Shown: one piece after another, positions 26,467 through 36,876 of the stretch
Layout: the number at the start of each line of letters is the position of its first letter
How positions within the stretch are numbered: position 1 is the stretch's first letter
NCBI GenBank assembly: GCA_030622545.1
Contig: JAUXGA010000008.1
Location: forward strand, 66,321 to 130,320
From: a bacterium
GTDB lineage: Bacteria; Electryoneota; RPQS01; DYHQ01
DNA: 64,000 bases
Direction: 5' to 3'
The notes under the pieces: model-generated
Seen by the model: only the letters and a program-made list of their open reading frames with translations
Databases searched by the model: none
What the model was told of the DNA's origin: nothing
Made by a program: the position numbers and the translations under genes

Positions 26467-27486
26467 ATGTCCTATTCCCTCCTACGTCCCCTGCTTTTCC
26501 TGAGCGACCCCGAGCGCGCGCACGAGCGCGCGTTAACGTGGCTCGAACGCAGTCAACATAGTGCGTTTCTGTCCCGTTTGATGCGCCGCACTTGTCAGAT
26601 TCAGGATAAAAAATTAGAGCGCAAGCTGGGTAATCTGATATTTCCGAATCCGATTGGATTGGCCGCTGGATTCGACAAAGACGGGCGGGTTGTGCAGGCG
26701 GCGGAAAATCTCGGCTTCGGTTTTATGGAAGTCGGAACGGTAACTCCGAAACCACAGCCGGGCAATATCAAACCCCGGCTTTGGAGATTCCCTAAACAGA
26801 AGGCACTCGTCAATGCGCTTGGTTTTCCGGGCATTGGTGCTGCTGCCGTCGCGCATCACCTGAAGGATGTAACCGTTTCCATTCCTGTGGGCGTGAACCT
26901 CGGTAAGAATTTCGACACTCCACTCGAGCACGCGCACGAGGATTTACTCGCCGTATTGGGAATACTTTATCCGTTCGGCGATTTCTTTATCGTGAATGTT
27001 TCTTCGCCCAACACTCCGGGGTTGCGAGAACTGCAGCAATTCGAAGCGCTAACAAGAATTGCGAGCACGCTGCAGGAGAAATTAGCGGAGTTAGGGCCTA
27101 AACCTTTGCTGGTCAAAATTGCTCCCGATGTGACGGAACAAGACTTGGAAGAAATCGTACAGACCGTTTCCCAAAACAAGCTTGCCGGACTTGTTGTCGC
27201 CAACACAACCACCAACCGCGCTCAAGTGCCGGGTGCGGCTTTCCTCGACCGCGGAGGTTTGTCGGGTAAACCTCTCTTCGAACGAACGCTTTCACTGATA
27301 AAACAAACCCGCAATCTCTTAGGACGCGATACCATCCTCATCGCTTCCGGAGGTATCTTCAGCGGTACTGACGCCGCGAAAATCTTCGAGGCGGGCGCCG
27401 ACCTCGTTCAAATCTATACCGCGCTGATTTACCGCGGCCCCCGCTGTGCAAAGCTCATCAACCGCGAGCTACTGAATTTCCTTTAA
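26467..27486 (+). CDS. pyrD: Dihydroorotate dehydrogenase (quinone), class 2
   Basis: NPIGLAAGFDKDGRVVQAAENLGFGFMEVGTVTPKPQPGNIKPRLWR; VSSPNTPGLRELQ; ASGGIFSGTDA. Confidence 0.95.
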   Translation: MSYSLLRPLLFLSDPERAHERALTWLERSQHSAFLSRLMRRTCQIQDKKLERKLGNLIFPNPIGLAAGFDKDGRVVQAAENLGFGFMEVGTVTPKPQPGNIKPRLWRFPKQKALVNALGFPGIGAAAVAHHLKDVTVSIPVGVNLGKNFDTPLEHAHEDLLAVLGILYPFGDFFIVNVSSPNTPGLRELQQFEALTRIASTLQEKLAELGPKPLLVKIAPDVTEQDLEEIVQTVSQNKLAGLVVANTTTNRAQVPGAAFLDRGGLSGKPLFERTLSLIKQTRNLLGRDTILIASGGIFSGTDAAKIFEAGADLVQIYTALIYRGPRCAKLINRELLNFL

Positions 27487-27497
27487 TTCCATTTCAT

Positions 27498-27516
27498 CCG
27501 CGACCAGAGGTCGCGG
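27498..27516. repeat. Palindromic element family A, copy 1 (CCGCGACC-AGA-GGTCGCGG)
   Basis: Perfect 8-bp inverted repeat, 3-nt loop; same arms as at 54558 and 61065. Confidence 0.75.
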
Positions 27517-27600
27517 CTAGTATCGAGAGGAATTTAATTCGCAAAACACCCATTCCCATGTAATTCTTTTCTAACAAAGCTCACGTAATTCATTTATTCT

Positions 27601-27637
27601 TGCCCCGATTGCTGAAAAAAGCGGTCGGGGCATTTCT
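27601..27637 (+). terminator. Terminator-like hairpin
   Basis: TGCCCCGA...TCGGGGCA followed by TTTCTATT. Confidence 0.5.
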
Positions 27638-27972
27638 ATTATGAATCGTTATTCGGATACGTTTAATTCACCTGTTGAGCAGAAATATTATAGTAACACG
27701 AGCGTCAGGCGCACTGATTTGAGTAAAATAAATTGCGGAAATTGAAATAATGATTGAATTAAAACCGAGTTTCTGATAGATTTATAGCAATCAACTTATA
27801 CATTGTTGCAATCTCCTCTTGGGACGTTCGTAAAGAACTCTTTTAAAGAGACATATGCGGCTCTGTACGTGTGTATACGCGGGTGCATTTCGTCCCTTGA
27901 AGAAGGGGAATGCATTTGTGTAATCTCTATCGTTATTTATGTGTTGTCCTTGCCATAGTAAGGAGACTTCCT

Positions 27973-29835
27973 ATGAGAACGCCCATGATGCGCTGGATTT
28001 TTGTTTTCACTGTTATGCTTTTTACGAGTGCTTTGACCTATGCGGGAATTGATGCGACAACCGCCCCACTAAAACCTGGGCAGGGAGAATTCGAAACTCC
28101 CCTACTTGGCAATCTGGATTGTACCAACGCGATTGCCATTTCATGCCCGGAGACTGTTTCGGGACAGACCATTGAATACCCGAACAATGTTTCTTATTGG
28201 TCGTGTGGATTCACTGATCCAGGCGGAGAAATCATCTATGAATTGACGCTCGAAACCGTCATGGATTTGACCATCACGATTCTCGAACAGAACGAAGGAT
28301 GTATTGACGTTTATTTTCTTGAACAGTGCGACGAACAACCGTGCACCTGGATTGGATCGGAAACAGGAGATGCCCGGATGATTCACGATATCGGCCCCGG
28401 CACCTTCTATGTCGTTGTCGATCGATGGATTGGCTGCAGCCCCGGGTCGTATGATTTCGAGCTTCAATTTGACTGCAATCCTCCGCCGCCTTCCTGCAAT
28501 TATATCGGCCGCAGTACAGAAAATTTAGGTCGGCTTAATTGGTACGCTGATGGAGAATGGAGTTCCGTCGACGGGCTTATCTATCAGGTATTCCGAGGCG
28601 GCTTTCTCCCGGCGGCTCCCGATGTTGTTGTCTTCAATCCGACAACCGGCGATGTCGTGCGCAGCTTTCAACTAAGCTTCACAACCGCTGCTCAGCGCGG
28701 AATCGCTGTGGATGCCCGCAATGGAAATCTATGGATCGCGGGATGGATCAATAGAATGATTTACTATGTTGACGATGCAGGCTCTCTGATCCACAGCTTT
28801 GGTCATGGGCCTCTCTATGCCGGATTAGCGTACGATCCGGACAACCAACGACTCTGGGCGGTCACAAACAACGCCCCTGATAAATATTTTGTCTATGATG
28901 TCAGCAATCCTTTGGAGCCCACTCTCCTTTGGGGACCCACACCGGTCCCTTGGCAATGCGGCGGTACGTTCTTCGGAACTAATTTCAACGGCGCCGGTCT
29001 CGAATACAGTCCTTTTTCCAACAGCGTTATCTTCATCAATCAGGATGGAGCGGCACAGGAGTGTTTCCATGATAACGGAGACGGAACACTGACGCCGATG
29101 GGCTGCTGTCAGTTGTCCCCCCTCCAGTGGCCTTGGGGTTGTGCGCTGATTGATGGTGCTTTCGGCGATCGTGGCGCTCTATTCGTCACCAGTCTCGACG
29201 AATGGCCCTTTGGACCGTGGCTGGTGGATGTGTTCGAAACCGTCTGCGATGCCATGCTTCCCGTCGAACTCTCTTCTTTCACAGCGACCGGCCGCAATGG
29301 ATACATTGACCTCGCCTGGACAACCGCCAGTGAACTTAATACGGCTCATTTCAATGTCTATCGCCGACAGACAACATCGACCTGGCGCGAAATCGCGCAG
29401 ATTCCTTCACAAGGCAACGGGACATTTATGCGCGACTATACCTACAAAGACGAAGGCGTAAGAGTAAATCAGGAGTACGAGTATTTGCTCGCGGATGTTG
29501 ACCTATCAGGACTTGAAACGCGGGCTGACAATATGATATGCCGAGCCACCGCTCTTCCGGAAGCTCAACCTACGGACTTCGCCCTCTATCAAAACTACCC
29601 CAATCCCTTCAATCCGGAAACCACCATTCGCTACGACGTGGGAAAAGCGGGACACGTGCAGTTGCAGGTCTTCGATATTACGGGAAGACTTGTTTCTACT
29701 CTTGAAAGCGGCTACGCCGCTGCAGGGTCTTATTCGGTTGTTTTCGATGGGAGTGAGTTGCCGTCGGGAATTTATCTGGTGGTTTTAGATGCGGAACGCT
29801 TCCGCGCCGTAACGAAAATTGTTTTAGCAAAATAG
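27973..29835 (+). CDS. Secreted protein with T9SS C-terminal sorting domain
   Basis: Signal peptide MRTPMMRWIFVFTVMLFTSALTYAG; beta-propeller-like region; FALYQNYPNPFNPETTIRYDV...LPSGIYLVVLDAERFRAVTKIVLAK. Confidence 0.85.
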   Translation: MRTPMMRWIFVFTVMLFTSALTYAGIDATTAPLKPGQGEFETPLLGNLDCTNAIAISCPETVSGQTIEYPNNVSYWSCGFTDPGGEIIYELTLETVMDLTITILEQNEGCIDVYFLEQCDEQPCTWIGSETGDARMIHDIGPGTFYVVVDRWIGCSPGSYDFELQFDCNPPPPSCNYIGRSTENLGRLNWYADGEWSSVDGLIYQVFRGGFLPAAPDVVVFNPTTGDVVRSFQLSFTTAAQRGIAVDARNGNLWIAGWINRMIYYVDDAGSLIHSFGHGPLYAGLAYDPDNQRLWAVTNNAPDKYFVYDVSNPLEPTLLWGPTPVPWQCGGTFFGTNFNGAGLEYSPFSNSVIFINQDGAAQECFHDNGDGTLTPMGCCQLSPLQWPWGCALIDGAFGDRGALFVTSLDEWPFGPWLVDVFETVCDAMLPVELSSFTATGRNGYIDLAWTTASELNTAHFNVYRRQTTSTWREIAQIPSQGNGTFMRDYTYKDEGVRVNQEYEYLLADVDLSGLETRADNMICRATALPEAQPTDFALYQNYPNPFNPETTIRYDVGKAGHVQLQVFDITGRLVSTLESGYAAAGSYSVVFDGSELPSGIYLVVLDAERFRAVTKIVLAK

Positions 29836-29874
29836 ATGATGTCGCGCATTCCTCCAAGCGACAATCATTGACCG

Positions 29875-29911
29875 AACCGCGCAAACGCCCCTTCCGTTTG
29901 CGCGGTTTTTT
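29875..29911 (+). terminator. Rho-independent terminator
   Basis: 13-bp stem AACCGCGCAAACG...CGTTTGCGCGGTT followed by T-run. Confidence 0.85.
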
Positions 29912-29962
29912 CTATAGACACTTCCCCATACTGGCAAAATCTCATTATCAGAAAGATAGACA

Positions 29963-29994
29963 AAGCCCCGCTTTTTTCAGGTGGGGCTTGTTTC
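29963..29994 (+). terminator. Second terminator-like hairpin
   Basis: AAGCCCCGC...GTGGGGCTT followed by TGTTT. Confidence 0.5.
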
Positions 29995-30294
29995 ATGCCA
30001 TTAAGATATTGAACAGCGAATTAAGGACAAAAAGGGGAGGAGGAAACTTGTTTCCTTTTTAAATATCTGCCGGATCCACGAAATACGAGTTCATAATCAA
30101 TTTTATCGTAATTACATAATAAACAATATGTCATTGTGATTGAAATGCTTTTTACTCAATCTTACAGGAAACTAAAAAAATTCTATAAATCAAAAAACCA
30201 ATAGATTTTCAGGAATCGACTTGCTATATTGATAAAAGGAAAGCACATTGATTTGACACAAACCGTTACATGTTGTTTTTTAAGGAGGTACATC

Positions 30295-31761
30295 ATGACA
30301 CGTCTGGTAAAGGTTATTGGAGTTTGCCTTTTAGTCGGTGCACTCTCGACGGCAGCTTGGGCGATTCCGCAAATGATTAACTATCAAGGGGCGATGGTGG
30401 ACACGAGCGGCGTCCCTGTGGACAGCACCTTATCTATAACTTTCAGAATGTGGAACGATCCTGTTTCTGTTTTACCCGGCGACCTGCTCTGGAACGAAAC
30501 TCAGCCTGTCGTGGTAATTACCGACGGGCTTTTTAATGTCCTGCTGGGAAGCGTGAACAACATACCCCTTTCCGTGTTCGACGACGATAGCGTCTGGCTC
30601 GAGGTGAAAGTAGGTTTGAATCCAGCGATGACTCCACGTCAAAGGATTGCGTCTGTGGCGTATGCGTTTCACGCTTGGTACGCTGATACGGCGGGAGTGG
30701 CGTTGATAGGTCCCGGTGTGAGTTACGCGCGCGTTTACACGGTGGCCGAGGCCGGAGGAGATTTCACTTCCGTGGCGGCCGCTATTGCCGCGATTCCCCT
30801 TCCCGGACCGCCCTATCTGATTCGAGTGATGGCAGGAACCTACAATGAGCCAGCTTTCACAATTCCAGGCAATGTAACCTTGCGCGGCGCGGGAAGGGAC
30901 TGCACGTTTCTGATCGTTAATGGCGGAATCACCATGAACCAACCATCCGCTATGATCACCGGTTTTTATATCCGAACCAGTTCTTCTGCTGTCGGAGGCA
31001 TTGACGTTACCGCTGAAGGCATCACGATCTGCGACAACTACATAACGAATGAGTATAGCGACGGCATCACGATCTCAGGAGACTGGAAAACCATCATCCA
31101 TGATAACAGGATTCGCAACTGTGAAGGCTACGGCGTGTTGGCTCAGGACGGTGCCAGTCCCTTCATCCATGACAACGCCATTTCTGACAATGCGTCCGGC
31201 GGTGTTCAATTCTACGAATCGGGTGGAACTCTCAGTAACAACAAGATTTTCGGTAACAGCATGTATGGAGTCTTCTTGCAAGGAATGACTTCCATTGAAG
31301 CTGTTCTGACCGTTGATGACAATCAGATCGGCAACCACAATACAGGCATCATGCTGATGTTGGAGTATTCTGAGCCCCGAATAATGGGCAATGAAATCCG
31401 CGCAAACAATACATATGGCATTGAGGTTGTTGCGGGGTTCGCGCATATTGTCGCCAATACCATCTCTCGGTGCTCCGGTGCCGGGATTGCTGTGGCTGGT
31501 GATATGGCATCGGCGCACATCGTCGGTAATAACATCTGGGATAACCAAATGTACGGATTGGAATGCAGTGGAGGAGGCGGTGGCGCTACGAATTCCGTTG
31601 TCAGTTCCAATATTATCATCCTTAATGGCCAGGACATCTGGTATCCGGGACCGGCGATACCACCTTTCACCTTCAACAACAACACCTTCGATTCAAGTCC
31701 GGGTTTGCCAGCACCCGGTCGGTACAATGTTGATTCGAATGGAAATCCCATTGCTCCATAA
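30295..31761 (+). CDS. Secreted right-handed beta-helix protein
   Basis: RBS aaggaggt; signal peptide; N-terminal IPQMINYQGAMVDTSGVPVDSTLSITFRMWNDP domain followed by beta-helix repeats. Confidence 0.8.
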   Translation: MTRLVKVIGVCLLVGALSTAAWAIPQMINYQGAMVDTSGVPVDSTLSITFRMWNDPVSVLPGDLLWNETQPVVVITDGLFNVLLGSVNNIPLSVFDDDSVWLEVKVGLNPAMTPRQRIASVAYAFHAWYADTAGVALIGPGVSYARVYTVAEAGGDFTSVAAAIAAIPLPGPPYLIRVMAGTYNEPAFTIPGNVTLRGAGRDCTFLIVNGGITMNQPSAMITGFYIRTSSSAVGGIDVTAEGITICDNYITNEYSDGITISGDWKTIIHDNRIRNCEGYGVLAQDGASPFIHDNAISDNASGGVQFYESGGTLSNNKIFGNSMYGVFLQGMTSIEAVLTVDDNQIGNHNTGIMLMLEYSEPRIMGNEIRANNTYGIEVVAGFAHIVANTISRCSGAGIAVAGDMASAHIVGNNIWDNQMYGLECSGGGGGATNSVVSSNIIILNGQDIWYPGPAIPPFTFNNNTFDSSPGLPAPGRYNVDSNGNPIAP

Positions 31762-31808
31762 GGCTTGAGATCCGAGTAGAAGAAATCATTGTTTTCCACG
31801 AAAGAGAG

Positions 31809-32333
31809 GTGTTGAAAGTGCAAAAAATAAATCGATTCAAAGGCGGCTTGGCAATTCTGGCGTTTCTGATGTTTACAACGGTATGTATCGGTCTCGGTCG
31901 GAGCAGCGATGGCATCTTTACCATCCGACGCTCTGTCTTGGATAATGCGGGCGGCGCAATCTCAGAAGCTCCGTCCGGCGGACTCTATGCGATGAACAAC
32001 AGCTTTGGGCAGCCATCGGCTATCGGCGTTTCGACCGTCATAGGTGTCAATCCGGAAAAGCTCTATGCGGGATATCAGTTGCCGCTTATTTTAACTGAGG
32101 TGGACTCGTTGGTTACCTATCGTGTGCCTGTGACATTGGATATGAGGCTCTGGTGGGAGAAAATCCCTTGGGCAACAGGGTATCGTATCTATACGAACGC
32201 GACGGATCCCTTCGGGCTCTATATTACATTGGGAGCTAGCTCCCAAACGCAATATACTCACTCAGGCGTGGTCGGCATATCGGCAAAGCAGTTCTATCTC
32301 GTCCGAGCAATGCGTCCGTGGGTAACTCCGTAG
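31809..32333 (+). CDS. Secreted hypothetical protein
   Basis: GTG start, N-terminal hydrophobic segment; beta-rich C-terminal region. Confidence 0.6.
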   Translation: MLKVQKINRFKGGLAILAFLMFTTVCIGLGRSSDGIFTIRRSVLDNAGGAISEAPSGGLYAMNNSFGQPSAIGVSTVIGVNPEKLYAGYQLPLILTEVDSLVTYRVPVTLDMRLWWEKIPWATGYRIYTNATDPFGLYITLGASSQTQYTHSGVVGISAKQFYLVRAMRPWVTP

Positions 32334-32357
32334 CACAAGCCTAATCTGATTTGCTCG

Positions 32358-32391
32358 AAGCCCCGCTCTTCTTTTAGGCGGGGCTTTTTTT
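32358..32391 (+). terminator. Rho-independent terminator
   Basis: AAGCCCCGC...GCGGGGCTT followed by TTTTT. Confidence 0.85.
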
Positions 32392-32479
32392 ATACGCGCT
32401 TGATAATGTCGGTCATGAGTCGTAACTTTGTTTAATGTCTCTCTCCAAAAAACACTCCGGGCATGGTTCGGCGAAGAAA

Positions 32480-33607
32480 ATGAGTTTCGGAATTTATCTA
32501 CACATGCCGTTTTGTCGGCGGCGCTGTCCTTATTGCGACTTCTACAAGAAAGTTCCGCGTGCGAACGAATTGGAAACCTTTCCGAGTTTGCTCGAAAAGG
32601 AACTGCAAGCTCGCGCGCAAAATGCTCCGTTTTCCGAGCGCGAAGTTACTTCTATCTATTTCGGTGGCGGCACACCATCTCTCCATCCACCACGAGATAT
32701 CGCCAACCTTCTACACACAATTCGCCGGCTTTGGCCTGTGAAAAGCAATGCCGAAATCACTCTCGAAGCCAATCCCGGAACCATCGGTTTGAATGAAATG
32801 GAAGCGTTGCTTTCCTGCGGAGTCAATCGGCTTTCACTTGGGATTCAGTCTTTCTCGGAACGCAAACTGCAACTTCTTTTTCGAGACCATGATACACAGG
32901 AGAGTCAAGCATCTTTCAAATACGCAAGACAAGCAGGCTTTCAAAATATCTCGGTGGATTTAATCTATGGACTCCCCGGCGAAACGGCAGATGAATGGCG
33001 AAACGATTTAGACGAAGTCCTCGATATCGCACCCGAACATGCTTCCCTCTACAATCTTGAATATCACGAGGGAACTCCATTCTACCGCTGGCGTGAAAAA
33101 GGCAAACTTATTCCTCTAAATGATGAAACGGAATTGGAATTCTACCTCGCGGCATCCGACAAACTTACCCGTGCCGGTTTCGAACACTACGAGATTTCCA
33201 ATTTCGCGCGCCCCTCGCTACGCTCGCACCATAATCTCCTTTACTGGACAGGAAGCCCTTACTTAGGGATAGGGCCATCCGCACATTCCTACGATAGTAA
33301 ACGAACACGACTTGAAAATCCCGCAAATCTCGACGACTGGAAAGCGAATCTCCGTAAAAGCGAAGTCCTCACCGATGAACAATGGCTCTTGGAATGGCTG
33401 TCGTTGCGACTGCGCTTGTCGGATGGCTTGTATTACCAGAAGACTGTCGAGACTGTTGGCGATTCTCGGGCGGAGGCTTTATGGCTCGCTGCCAAAGACA
33501 TTGACCCGAAATTCGCGCACGTTAATCACGAGCATTTGGCGCTTAAACCTCGGGGCTGGTTTTGCCAAAATGATATTATATTATTGTTATATAAGAATAT
33601 AAGCTGA
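32480..33607 (+). CDS. hemW: Radical SAM HemW-like protein (coproporphyrinogen III oxidase-like)
   Basis: IYLHMPFCRRRCPYCDFYK (CxxxCxxC), YFGGGTPSL, LSLGIQSF, DLIYGLPGET. Confidence 0.88.
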   Translation: MSFGIYLHMPFCRRRCPYCDFYKKVPRANELETFPSLLEKELQARAQNAPFSEREVTSIYFGGGTPSLHPPRDIANLLHTIRRLWPVKSNAEITLEANPGTIGLNEMEALLSCGVNRLSLGIQSFSERKLQLLFRDHDTQESQASFKYARQAGFQNISVDLIYGLPGETADEWRNDLDEVLDIAPEHASLYNLEYHEGTPFYRWREKGKLIPLNDETELEFYLAASDKLTRAGFEHYEISNFARPSLRSHHNLLYWTGSPYLGIGPSAHSYDSKRTRLENPANLDDWKANLRKSEVLTDEQWLLEWLSLRLRLSDGLYYQKTVETVGDSRAEALWLAAKDIDPKFAHVNHEHLALKPRGWFCQNDIILLLYKNIS

Positions 33608-33691
33608 GACACGCATGCGGAACACCCTCCTTCAGGAAACCGTATAATGAATGAGGGTTTCTGACCCATCTTGTAATCTATTGTTTTTATT

Positions 33692-34555
33692 ATGAAAATT
33701 ACAATTCTTGACGGAGCTATGGGCACAGAGCTTCAGCGCCGAGGACAGCGTACGCTGTTGCCTCTCTGGTCAGCTCACGCTTTGATTAATACACCGGATT
33801 TAACAAGACAAATTCATTCGGAATATGTACTTGCAGGCGCAGAAGTCCTGACTGCAAATACGTTTAGAACCTCCCGGTACACTTTAGCCAAGACCAACAT
33901 GGAACATCAGGCTGCGGCGTTGACGTATCGCGCCGTCCAGCTTGCCCGTGAAGCTGCCGCTTCAGCTCCTCGCTCCAAGAAAATCCGGATAGCCGGCTCC
34001 ATAGCGCCGTTGGAGGACTGCTATCGTCCTGGTTTAGCTCCAACAGATGATATCCTGCGTCGCGAGCACCATGCACAAGCGGGACTATTGGCGGACGCGG
34101 GCGTGGATCTGATTCTGGTTGAAACCCAGAATAACATCCGGGAAGCGCGCATTGCCGCACAGGCAGCGCTCGCTCAGCGGATGCCCGTTTGGGTGTCACT
34201 TTGCCCCAAAGATGGTCAAACCCTTTTTTCAGGAGAACCTCTCCGAGAAGCCGTCCGCACCATCGCCGGGCTCAAACCGGAGGCGATTTTAGTCAATTGT
34301 TGTCCTCCTCCTATCGCGCGGGATGCTGTGCGGGTTCTTACGGAGGAATGGGATGGCCCATGGGGAGCTTACCCAAACTTTGGGATTCCGGAAGATGAGA
34401 CAGATTCTAACTTTGCGGAATCTCTTTCGCCGGCTAAGTTTGCCGAATGGGGTATGGAAATCGTATCCGATGGGGCTCAAATTATCGGCGGATGCTGCGG
34501 AACGCGTGTTGCTCACATCGCTGAATTCGCGACGGATTTGAGAAAACCCCACTAA
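33692..34555 (+). CDS. Homocysteine S-methyltransferase family protein
   Basis: ILDGAMGTELQRRG, ANTFRTS, VNCCPP, GGCCGT Zn-binding motif. Confidence 0.9.
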   Translation: MKITILDGAMGTELQRRGQRTLLPLWSAHALINTPDLTRQIHSEYVLAGAEVLTANTFRTSRYTLAKTNMEHQAAALTYRAVQLAREAAASAPRSKKIRIAGSIAPLEDCYRPGLAPTDDILRREHHAQAGLLADAGVDLILVETQNNIREARIAAQAALAQRMPVWVSLCPKDGQTLFSGEPLREAVRTIAGLKPEAILVNCCPPPIARDAVRVLTEEWDGPWGAYPNFGIPEDETDSNFAESLSPAKFAEWGMEIVSDGAQIIGGCCGTRVAHIAEFATDLRKPH

Positions 34556-34713
34556 GTATATATTATTCAATAGCAATTTTTAGAGAATTTTTTATCACCT
34601 CCTCTTTTTCTCTTGACATTTCACGAACGTTTCACCAAATTTAATAAAGGAATCTCCTGACGCTTGAGGGAGTTTTCCGTCGCTTTTAAACCGGGTACGC
34701 CACTTTTAACAAC

Positions 34714-35031
34714 ATGGCAAAAGCAGGTAAACATAAAAAGCCGATTCAAATCGAAATCCTTGGACCCGGCAACGCCGTTTCTCAAATGACCGCGCAGGTT
34801 CTGGACGCCGCAATCCGCGATTTAGGCTTACTTCCCGACCGCGATATTCATCTGAATCTTATCCGGGATTCATCGGAAATCGCGGCCAGTGGTGTCTTTT
34901 GGACTCCTGCTGTCCGTGTGAACGGGGATTTGAAATGCACCGGACGCGTCCCGTCTCTCAAAGAGGTTCAAGGCTGGCTGAAGCAGCCGCCGGAGCAACC
35001 TTCCGCCCAGTCTCCTCCTCCTAAAGGATAA
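34714..35031 (+). CDS. Small thioredoxin-fold-like protein lacking the CxxC motif
   Basis: IEILGPGNAVSQ in place of IEILGxGCxxC; GVFWTPAVRVNGDLKCTGRVPSLKEVQGWL resembles redox-active-disulfide/thioredoxin_3 proteins. Confidence 0.55.
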   Translation: MAKAGKHKKPIQIEILGPGNAVSQMTAQVLDAAIRDLGLLPDRDIHLNLIRDSSEIAASGVFWTPAVRVNGDLKCTGRVPSLKEVQGWLKQPPEQPSAQSPPPKG

Positions 35032-35151
35032 TAAAAATTGTTCGTCAGGACGAAGCGCGTCACTGGCGATGTCCTCTATCCTTTCATTTGGCTTTGTCTT
35101 CTTGAATTGAATTAGGTACTTACAATCTTCCCAAAATAGAAAGCTAATTTC

Positions 35152-36144
35152 ATGCGATTCTACATACACAAGCGGCACCTTTCCAATGCGTGCCTTTTTT
35201 TATGCCTGATGAGTTTTATCTGCTTCCTCGGCTCCTGTACGACACCCAAATTTCTGCAGAAGAAAGAGCCTTCCGTCCAGCGTCATGATCCTGTGAAAGC
35301 GAGAGATTTTGCGCTGGAACTTACGCCAACTTCCGCGAAAGTCGGCTGGAACGAAACCGTGGACATCGAAACCTGCATTAGCTGGGAAACCGAGCGGAGC
35401 TATCCGGTACGAATATCTGTGGCGGATTGTCCGTCTTGGCTGACCGTCACTCTTCAACCGGCGATTCTTGAGCCTGACCAAATCGGCAAGCTATCCATTT
35501 CTCCCATGATAGGTGAAGCGCAATTAGGCCCGACGGAAATCCTGCTGCAGGCCAGCGCGTATGGTATGAAGCAGCCGCGCGAGTTTCGCTTCACGGTCGA
35601 TATCACGCGCCAATCGGGTTCGTTTGCTCAAGTACTCTTAGCGCCCGTCAATCAGCAATGCCGCTCGTTTTGCGCGCAGATCTTCACATCAGGAAATCAA
35701 CCTGTCGTCAATTTCTATAATCTGCTCCCCGATTTGGGACAGGAATGCGATGACAAAAAAATCCTTCCCATGAGTCAACGCGTCAACGGCCGCCCTTATC
35801 CCATATCGGATGAAGGTTTTGGTTTTGGGCGAACCTGTCGCGTTGCCTTGGTGGCGTCACCGAGCGGAGAATACAACCTCGTGAATATCGCCCTTCCGGG
35901 GGCAAGCGTTCCTCCCGGAAATGTGCTGCTTCAACTGCGAAATGTTCGGGATTTCTGGCTTTCGCCGGATAATACCATCGCTCTGGTTCTGTCGAGCAAT
36001 TCGCTGAAACCTTATGATGTGCTGACAGGCCAGCTTCTCGGCGAGACATGCCATATCGTTGGACAACTCACTCATATCACATTGGAAGACGGAATAAACC
36101 TGACCGCTCAGGCGGATTACCCCTGTCGCTGGACGATTGAATAA
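35152..36144 (+). CDS. Lipoprotein, unknown function
   Basis: Signal peptide with lipobox FLGSC; Ig-like N-terminal region. Confidence 0.65.
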   Translation: MRFYIHKRHLSNACLFLCLMSFICFLGSCTTPKFLQKKEPSVQRHDPVKARDFALELTPTSAKVGWNETVDIETCISWETERSYPVRISVADCPSWLTVTLQPAILEPDQIGKLSISPMIGEAQLGPTEILLQASAYGMKQPREFRFTVDITRQSGSFAQVLLAPVNQQCRSFCAQIFTSGNQPVVNFYNLLPDLGQECDDKKILPMSQRVNGRPYPISDEGFGFGRTCRVALVASPSGEYNLVNIALPGASVPPGNVLLQLRNVRDFWLSPDNTIALVLSSNSLKPYDVLTGQLLGETCHIVGQLTHITLEDGINLTAQADYPCRWTIE

Positions 36145-36170
36145 CCTCTTTAAAAGAAAGTACCTACCGT

Positions 36171-36206
36171 CAGCCTTCGATATACACTCGGAGGCTGGCT
36201 TTTTTT
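36171..36206 (+). terminator. Rho-independent terminator
   Basis: CAGCCTTCGA...TCGGAGGCTG, then GCTTTTTTT. Confidence 0.75.
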
Positions 36207-36207
36207 C

Positions 36208-36236
36208 TTGACTTCACAGGAAATAATCCGTAATAT
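36208..36236 (+). promoter_or_regulatory. sigma70-like promoter TTGACT-N17-TAATAT
   Basis: 17-nt spacer; immediately after a terminator and upstream of the 36283 gene. Confidence 0.5.
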
Positions 36237-36282
36237 GTTATATCAATAGGCATAAATGCCGTCACCAAAATAGGAGGGACCC

Positions 36283-36864
36283 GTGAGAACATTACTCATT
36301 ATTTGCCTTCTAAGCTTGTTTGCATTGTCGATTCCCTATGCGCAGGCAAAGTCGTATCCGTTGGGCGTGGAGGCCTTCTTCGGCTGGGACGCACCTCTTG
36401 TTCAAGAGGACGTCAACAGTGGGCAGATGTGGGGTGTATCGGTGCGCGGCCACCTGTTGGCCTTTTTGCATGGACAGCTTGTCTTCCGTTCAACGTCGCA
36501 GCTCGATAAGGATATCGATGTGCAGCCGATAGGTACAGCTCCAATCACCGAAACGCTCGAAGGAGGGTCTTTGACTGGCTTCGGAGCGAATCTCATTTTG
36601 GCCGGTCGCGATCCGGCTTCGATTTGGCCGTATGGATTCGTCGGAATCTATTCGAACAACTTCAAACCCGGCAATCGCGACAGTGAAACCCTTTTCGGAC
36701 ATGCCTGGGGAGGGGGACTGGCCATCAACCTTTACCACAATCTTGTCTATGCGGACGTGAGCACCAGCCTCCTTATTATGCCGATTGAGGGCGGCGAAGC
36801 GACGCGCAAGAATTGGCAGGCGACTCTTGGTCTCATGTACATGTTTCAAATTCCCATGAAATAG
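36283..36864 (+). CDS. Outer-membrane beta-barrel-like secreted protein
   Basis: Signal peptide; alternating Gly/aromatic beta-strand pattern, C-terminal LGLMYMFQIPMK. Confidence 0.6.
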   Translation: MRTLLIICLLSLFALSIPYAQAKSYPLGVEAFFGWDAPLVQEDVNSGQMWGVSVRGHLLAFLHGQLVFRSTSQLDKDIDVQPIGTAPITETLEGGSLTGFGANLILAGRDPASIWPYGFVGIYSNNFKPGNRDSETLFGHAWGGGLAINLYHNLVYADVSTSLLIMPIEGGEATRKNWQATLGLMYMFQIPMK

Positions 36865-36876
36865 GAGGTTTCAATC

